A DNA stretch of 9,349 bases from the NCBI GenBank assembly GCA_947253135.1, contig CAMXYS010000059.1, forward strand, positions 1 through 9,349. The letters run 5' to 3'. Below are positions 6,789 through 9,349 of this stretch, in pieces. The notes below the pieces were generated by a model. The model was not told the DNA's origin, ran no database searches, and was given only the letters and a program-made list of their open reading frames with translations. The stretch comes from an uncultured Clostridia bacterium. Lineage in GTDB: Bacteria > Bacillota > Clostridia > Saccharofermentanales > Fastidiosipilaceae. The position numbers and the translations under genes are program-made. The first letter of the stretch is position 1. Each line of letters begins with the position of its first letter.

Positions 6789-8340
6789 TTTTGACCCGAT
6801 CAACGGGACCTTTCAGAACTTTAACCCGGGCCGCCGGCTACTGAGCGGTCAGGTACCCTATCGGGATTTTATTGATTATCTGGGTATGGCACCTGTTCTT
6901 CGGCAGCGTGGTCACCTTTCTGTTTGGGGGTTCCTTTGCCGCCAGCCGGTCGTCCTTTACCTTTTTGACAATTTTTTCATTCGCCTTGATGCTGCTTGTC
7001 CTTGGCAGAGCTGTTTTTAACAGCCAAAGAAAAGCCGGCTTGATGACGATTTTAATACTCTGTACAGTTATCGTGCAGCCGCTTTTTTACACTGGCTTTT
7101 AGCCGGTACCGATGAGCTTAAGGAGGACCTCAACAGCACGCTCAGTCTGGGTAATTCGGCCTGTCTGTTTAGAGGAATGGCCTTACCGATTTTCGTAATC
7201 GTCGTGGGGCTTTTGTTTAGGCTTTTTGCTAGCAAAAAGCCTACCTGAAGCACAAAAAAATTGTCGAACCGGGAATTGTCGGCATCTCGTCAGGTCTTAT
7301 TTTTTTGTAGTCAAATGACTATGGCATCAGTGCCGCCGTCTGTACTTTTATCGTCTACACTTGGTTCTTGATCTGCCAGCGAAAAGCCTTTGTTGTAATC
7401 CTTCAGCAACTCGCCGTTTTCCTTCTCTGCTTAGTTTTATCTGCTTTTTCCTTTTCAACGCTATTTACCTTAGGGCACACCGACTCATGGCTGAGCAGCA
7501 TTTTGGGGTCGGTGATTTTCAACGTTGGTACTATAACGGTCCCAAAACATTTTTCTGCTTTCAGTCGGACTTGTCATTTTTAATGCTTTTACAACCATTC
7601 GCGATAATTTCACTCCCTATGAGGCCTGGGTGAGGCGGGCCAACTGGTTTTTTTACAGGGAGCTGTACAGCGGCTATAAACCGCTCTATTCAAATCGTTA
7701 TGAGTTATTTTGGGACAAAACGGCTCGGCCACATATAGAAAAGGACAATATTTCTGTCGAGGTTATTGATGTTGGGCAGGGTCGCTGTGCCGTTAAAGTT
7801 TATGCCGACCGGTCGATTAATGGGATTGCTGATGTCTATATTTCTTACCGGTCGGAAAGTCTTGTCAAATCACCACTTGTTTTTCAAAATATGGTAAAGG
7901 TTCAACAAGTTGCCAATAACTTTGAGGAAAATCAGTACGAGTCAAATTATTTGCGAGCTGAGGGGACTGAGTACATCCCGGTTACAGTGGTGGACGGCTA
8001 TGGGGAAGTTATCATTGAAAGTTTACCTAAATATTATGAGAAGGTTGATTTGGCAGAAGTAGATTGCAAACGCATTTTTACCGCCCCCTTTGATTATGTC
8101 ATGGTAACAAATGCAGCCGGCTCAGATGGTGGCGTTAGACTTAATATTGACCCCGACCCTAGAAATTCGGTCAAATTTAAAGCGGCGAGGGGGATCAAAA
8201 TCGGTAAACAGACCTATCCTATTCTGGAAAAACACATAAGTGATTCGGCCTCCTTTGTTCTCGTCGGCGGAAGTGCTGACCCGCAGACTATTGCGGCGGA
8301 CCTGGCCGGCGGCAACCAGTGTGAAATGGTTAGGGAATAG
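6697..8340 (+). pseudogene. Polytopic membrane protein gene with multiple frameshifts and a nonsense codon
   Basis: Reading across frames recovers one protein of about 547 residues. KEWLPWLLIILSLCVV and ADFDPINGTFQNFNPGRR, then LLSGQVPYRDFIDYLG, lie in frame 1 to about 6888. HLFFGSVVTFLFGGSFAAS continues in frame 2 from 6890; LAGTDELKEDL to LFRGMALPIFVIV in frame 1 from 7096; AYLKHKKIVEPGIVGISSG and SNDYGISAAVCTF in frame 0 from 7239; VGDFQRWYYNGPKTFF in frame 2 from 7508; and LLSVGLVIFNAFTTIRDNF in frame 1 from 7555 to the stop. Lesions: net +1 at 6888-6890 (two G missing), one T at 7097-7100, one A at 7234-7238, TAG at 7308-7310 where Trp would fit, one G at 7505-7508 and one T at 7550-7554. 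No ATG opens the first frame; TTG 6730 is the first usable codon. The acidic DFD after the first membrane segment suggests GT-C ancestry. It cannot make the full protein as written. Confidence 0.8.
7630..8340 (+). CDS. Open 3' remnant: soluble C-terminal domain of the broken membrane protein
   Basis: 236 residues could be read from GTG 7630, but the frame is open back to 7555 and the upstream residues (FTPYEAWVRR) continue smoothly, so GTG 7630 is not a convincing true start and has no ribosome site. The segment has no membrane span; after NWFFYRELYSGYKPLYSN it looks like a mixed alpha/beta domain with many beta-forming stretches, probably outside the membrane after the last span. It carries no internal stop over 780 bases, unlike the upstream part. 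I do not recognise the domain. Whether any protein is made from it is unknown. Confidence 0.45.
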   Translation: MRRANWFFYRELYSGYKPLYSNRYELFWDKTARPHIEKDNISVEVIDVGQGRCAVKVYADRSINGIADVYISYRSESLVKSPLVFQNMVKVQQVANNFEENQYESNYLRAEGTEYIPVTVVDGYGEVIIESLPKYYEKVDLAEVDCKRIFTAPFDYVMVTNAAGSDGGVRLNIDPDPRNSVKFKAARGIKIGKQTYPILEKHISDSASFVLVGGSADPQTIAADLAGGNQCEMVRE

Positions 8341-8369
8341 GCCTTGCTCGAATCTTTGGCCGGACGTTA

Positions 8370-8390
8370 TTCACCGAGGGGTGAAATTTT
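8370..8390 (+). terminator. Weak possible terminator of the glycan operon
   Basis: TTCACC (8370-8375) pairs with GGTGAA (8380-8385) around a GAGG loop, followed by ATTTT. The stem has only six pairs and the T run only four bases. It is in the right place, 30 bases after the last stop and before the leuC promoter, but is weak. Confidence 0.3.
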
Positions 8391-8418
8391 CACTGATTAA
8401 CATTAAAATTTTGCGCGT

Positions 8419-8448
8419 TTGACACGCTACTTTAAATCGTGTTATGAT
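8419..8448 (+). promoter_or_regulatory. Sigma-A promoter for the T-box/leuC transcript
   Basis: TTGACA (8419-8424) and TATGAT (8443-8448) are separated by 18 bases. The first is a perfect -35 and the second a five-of-six -10. Transcription should start near 8455, about 20-30 bases before Stem I of the T-box leader. The surrounding AT-rich sequence fits a strong housekeeping promoter, with control left to the T-box. Confidence 0.85.
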
Positions 8449-8475
8449 CTGATAGATTTTAAATTTACTAAAAAA

Positions 8476-8758
8476 GGCTGTGAAGAAAAAGAGTAGGCAG
8501 AGCCCCTCATTGCAGAGAAGTGCCGGTTGCTGCGAGGCATAATGAGATCTTTGTCGAACTGGTTTCTGAGCTGGAGGCTGAAATTCAAGTAGGCGCTCCC
8601 GGGCATGTCCGCCGTTACCAGGACCACGATATCGGTTGACCCAAATATTTTATTTGTGTGAACCCGCATCGGGAGTGTACAGGATAAGGTCCTGTGAATA
8701 AGAGTGGTACCGCGGAATTTTACCTTTCGTCTCTTAGTTGGAGATGAGAGGTTTTTTT
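8476..8758 (+). promoter_or_regulatory. T-box leader, probably tRNA-Leu responsive, upstream of leuC
   Basis: A T-box leader senses uncharged tRNA and lets transcription continue when the amino acid is short. Stem I shows the AGTA loop element (8492-8495), the CTCATT/AATGAG helix (8506-8511 with 8541-8546), the AGAGA bulge (8514-8518) and a TGCC/GGCA-capped distal loop with GGTTGCTGCGA. The specifier side reads GAA then CTG then G (8556-8562), giving a Leu CTG specifier. Stem III is ACAGGA/TCCTGT (8679-8684 with 8690-8695). The T-box core is GTGGTACCGCG (8704-8714). Antiterminator helices form between AGAG 8701-8704 and CTCT 8731-8734, and between GCG 8712-8714 and CGT 8728-8730. The bulge TGGT pairs with ACCA, fitting the A discriminator of tRNA-Leu. 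A frame shifted by one would give TGG (Trp), but bacterial tRNA-Trp normally has a G discriminator. leuC downstream agrees with Leu. Confidence 0.92.
8723..8758 (+). terminator. Intrinsic terminator of the T-box switch
   Basis: CCTTTCGTCTC (8723-8733) pairs with GAGATGAGAGG (8741-8751) over 11 positions with two G-U pairs, loop TTAGTTG, followed by seven T (8752-8758). Its 5' arm shares 8728-8734 with the antiterminator, so the two structures exclude each other. Confidence 0.92.
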
Positions 8759-8846
8759 ATATCTTTTTATGAACTGCAGGACTAGTTAATAAGAGCAATG
8801 ATTCATTTAATTCTGCTTTAAAAGGAAAGAAAGAGAGGCATTTAAA

Positions 8847-9336
8847 ATGGGAATGACAATGACGCAAAAAATATTGGCTGCACACGCTGACTTGGATCAC
8901 GTCAGCCCGGGAGAATTGATTGAGGCCAGGTTGGACATGGTAATGGGCAACGACGTCACTACTCCTCCGGCTGTTAAAGTTTTCCGTCAAACCGGTGCAG
9001 CTAAGGTCTTCGACCGCAAAAAGGTTGCTTTAGTGCCCAGCCACTTTGCCCCCAATAAGGATATTAAGTCGGCCGAGCAGGCCAAAGTATTGCGTGAGTT
9101 TGCTGCTGAACAAGATCTTTTTTATCGATTTGAGCAAGGTAAGGAAAATATGGGTATAGAGCATGTGATCTTGCCTGAAAATGGGATGATCATGCCGGGC
9201 AATACCCTGATCGGGGCAGACTCACACACCTGTACAGACGGAGCTTTAGGCGCCTTTTCAACCGGTGTCGGGAGTACCGACTTAGGTTGTGCTTTAGCAA
9301 CGGGTAAAACTTGGTTCAGGGTGCCCGGCGCCATAA
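8847..9336 (+). CDS. leuC: 3-isopropylmalate dehydratase large subunit, 3'-truncated
   Basis: The first 163 residues of an aconitase-superfamily large subunit of the LeuC/homoaconitase type, usually about 420 residues long; the rest is lost where the contig runs into adapter. Conserved stretches are MTMTQKILAAHA at the start, VKVFRQTGAAKVFD, ALVPSHFAPNKDIKSAEQ, GIEHVILPENG, IGADSHTCTDGALGAFSTG and GSTDLGCALATGKTWFRVP. The three cysteines that bind the 4Fe-4S cluster lie further on and are not in the window. LeuC with LeuD interconverts 2- and 3-isopropylmalate in leucine synthesis. ATG 8847 has GAGAGG at 8833-8838, eight bases upstream; ATGs two and four codons later are weaker choices. The T-box leader in front fits leucine control. 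Related homoaconitase or citramalate-pathway enzymes share these motifs, but the Leu-type leader favours leuC. Confidence 0.92.
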
Positions 9337-9349
9337 CTGTCTCTTATAC
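9337..9349 (+). other. Nextera mosaic-end adapter start (artefact)
   Basis: CTGTCTCTTATAC is the first 13 bases of the reverse Tn5 mosaic end used in Nextera libraries. The leuC frame breaks exactly here: the native codons run to GCC-ATA and one further A at 9336. The matching adapter on the left end makes a chance match very unlikely. Confidence 0.93.

Noticed and set aside
7068..7253. Minus-strand open frame of about 60 codons
   Set aside because: It is antisense to the broken membrane gene, whose plus-strand frames show coherent protein sequence; there is no ribosome site or recognisable product.
8381..8393. GTGAAATTTTCAC near-palindrome as an operator
   Set aside because: The site lies about 25 bases upstream of the -35 and could bind a regulator, but it is a single short AT-rich palindrome and overlaps the weak hairpin, so chance is likely.
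8442..8669. Minus-strand open frame over the leuC leader
   Set aside because: It lies across the promoter and Stem I of the T-box, whose structure explains the sequence.
8757..8990. Minus-strand open frame over the leuC start
   Set aside because: It is antisense to leuC, which has strong family motifs and a ribosome site.
9122..9334. Minus-strand open frame at the right end
   Set aside because: It is a shadow of leuC codons on the opposite strand.
49..9336. Transposons, CRISPR arrays, tRNA or rRNA genes, phage genes
   Set aside because: None was seen: no transposase or integrase motifs, no regularly spaced repeats, and no tRNA-like cloverleaf apart from the T-box structures.

Overview
The window reads as one metagenomic or genomic contig of a low-to-mid GC Gram-positive-type bacterium, most likely a Bacillota (Clostridia-like) lineage. 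The reasons are strong AGGAGG-type ribosome sites, a textbook T-box leader in front of leuC, and an archaeal/clostridial-type LeuC. The species cannot be named from the sequence. Both ends are not biological: bases 1-48 are Illumina Nextera i7/Read 2 adapter (with a 10-base index-like stretch) and bases 9337-9349 are the start of the reverse Nextera mosaic end. Native DNA is therefore only 49-9336.

Bases 49-8340 form a tightly packed, all-plus-strand cassette that looks like a cell-surface glycan decoration operon. In order it holds: the 3' part of an extended-SDR NAD-dependent sugar epimerase/dehydratase; a TIM-barrel sugar-phosphate isomerase/epimerase-like protein; a 734-residue polytopic membrane protein; a second polytopic GT-C-like protein that is split in two by a one-base frame change; a family 2 glycosyltransferase of the polyprenol-phosphate sugar transferase type; a GtrA-type small membrane protein; and a third polytopic membrane protein that is clearly broken. 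The likely logic is Gtr-like: sugar interconversion in the cytoplasm, transfer of a sugar to a polyprenyl phosphate by the GT2, flipping by GtrA, and transfer outside the membrane by one or more GT-C-like enzymes. Substrate and acceptor are not visible.

The most striking feature is the pattern of lesions. The third membrane gene (about 6697-8340) needs at least five frame corrections and one nonsense reversal to be read, all between about 6885 and 7555, while its last 780 bases are open. Four of the five frame changes are explained by loss of one base from a run of four to six identical bases, and the fifth by loss of two G. The split of the second membrane gene at 4858-4860 fits the same rule. 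Longer runs elsewhere (seven T at 2802-2808 and 4186-4192) are intact, so this is either real decay with a slippage signature or a local assembly-quality problem.

Bases 8341-8846 are non-coding and separate the cassette from a second transcription unit. They hold a weak possible operon terminator, a near-consensus sigma-A promoter (TTGACA-18-TATGAT), and a complete T-box leader with Stem I, Stem III, an antiterminator with the A1/A2 helices, and an intrinsic terminator. The TGGT bulge and a candidate CTG specifier fit tRNA-Leu. leuC follows from 8847 and runs off the native end after 163 codons.
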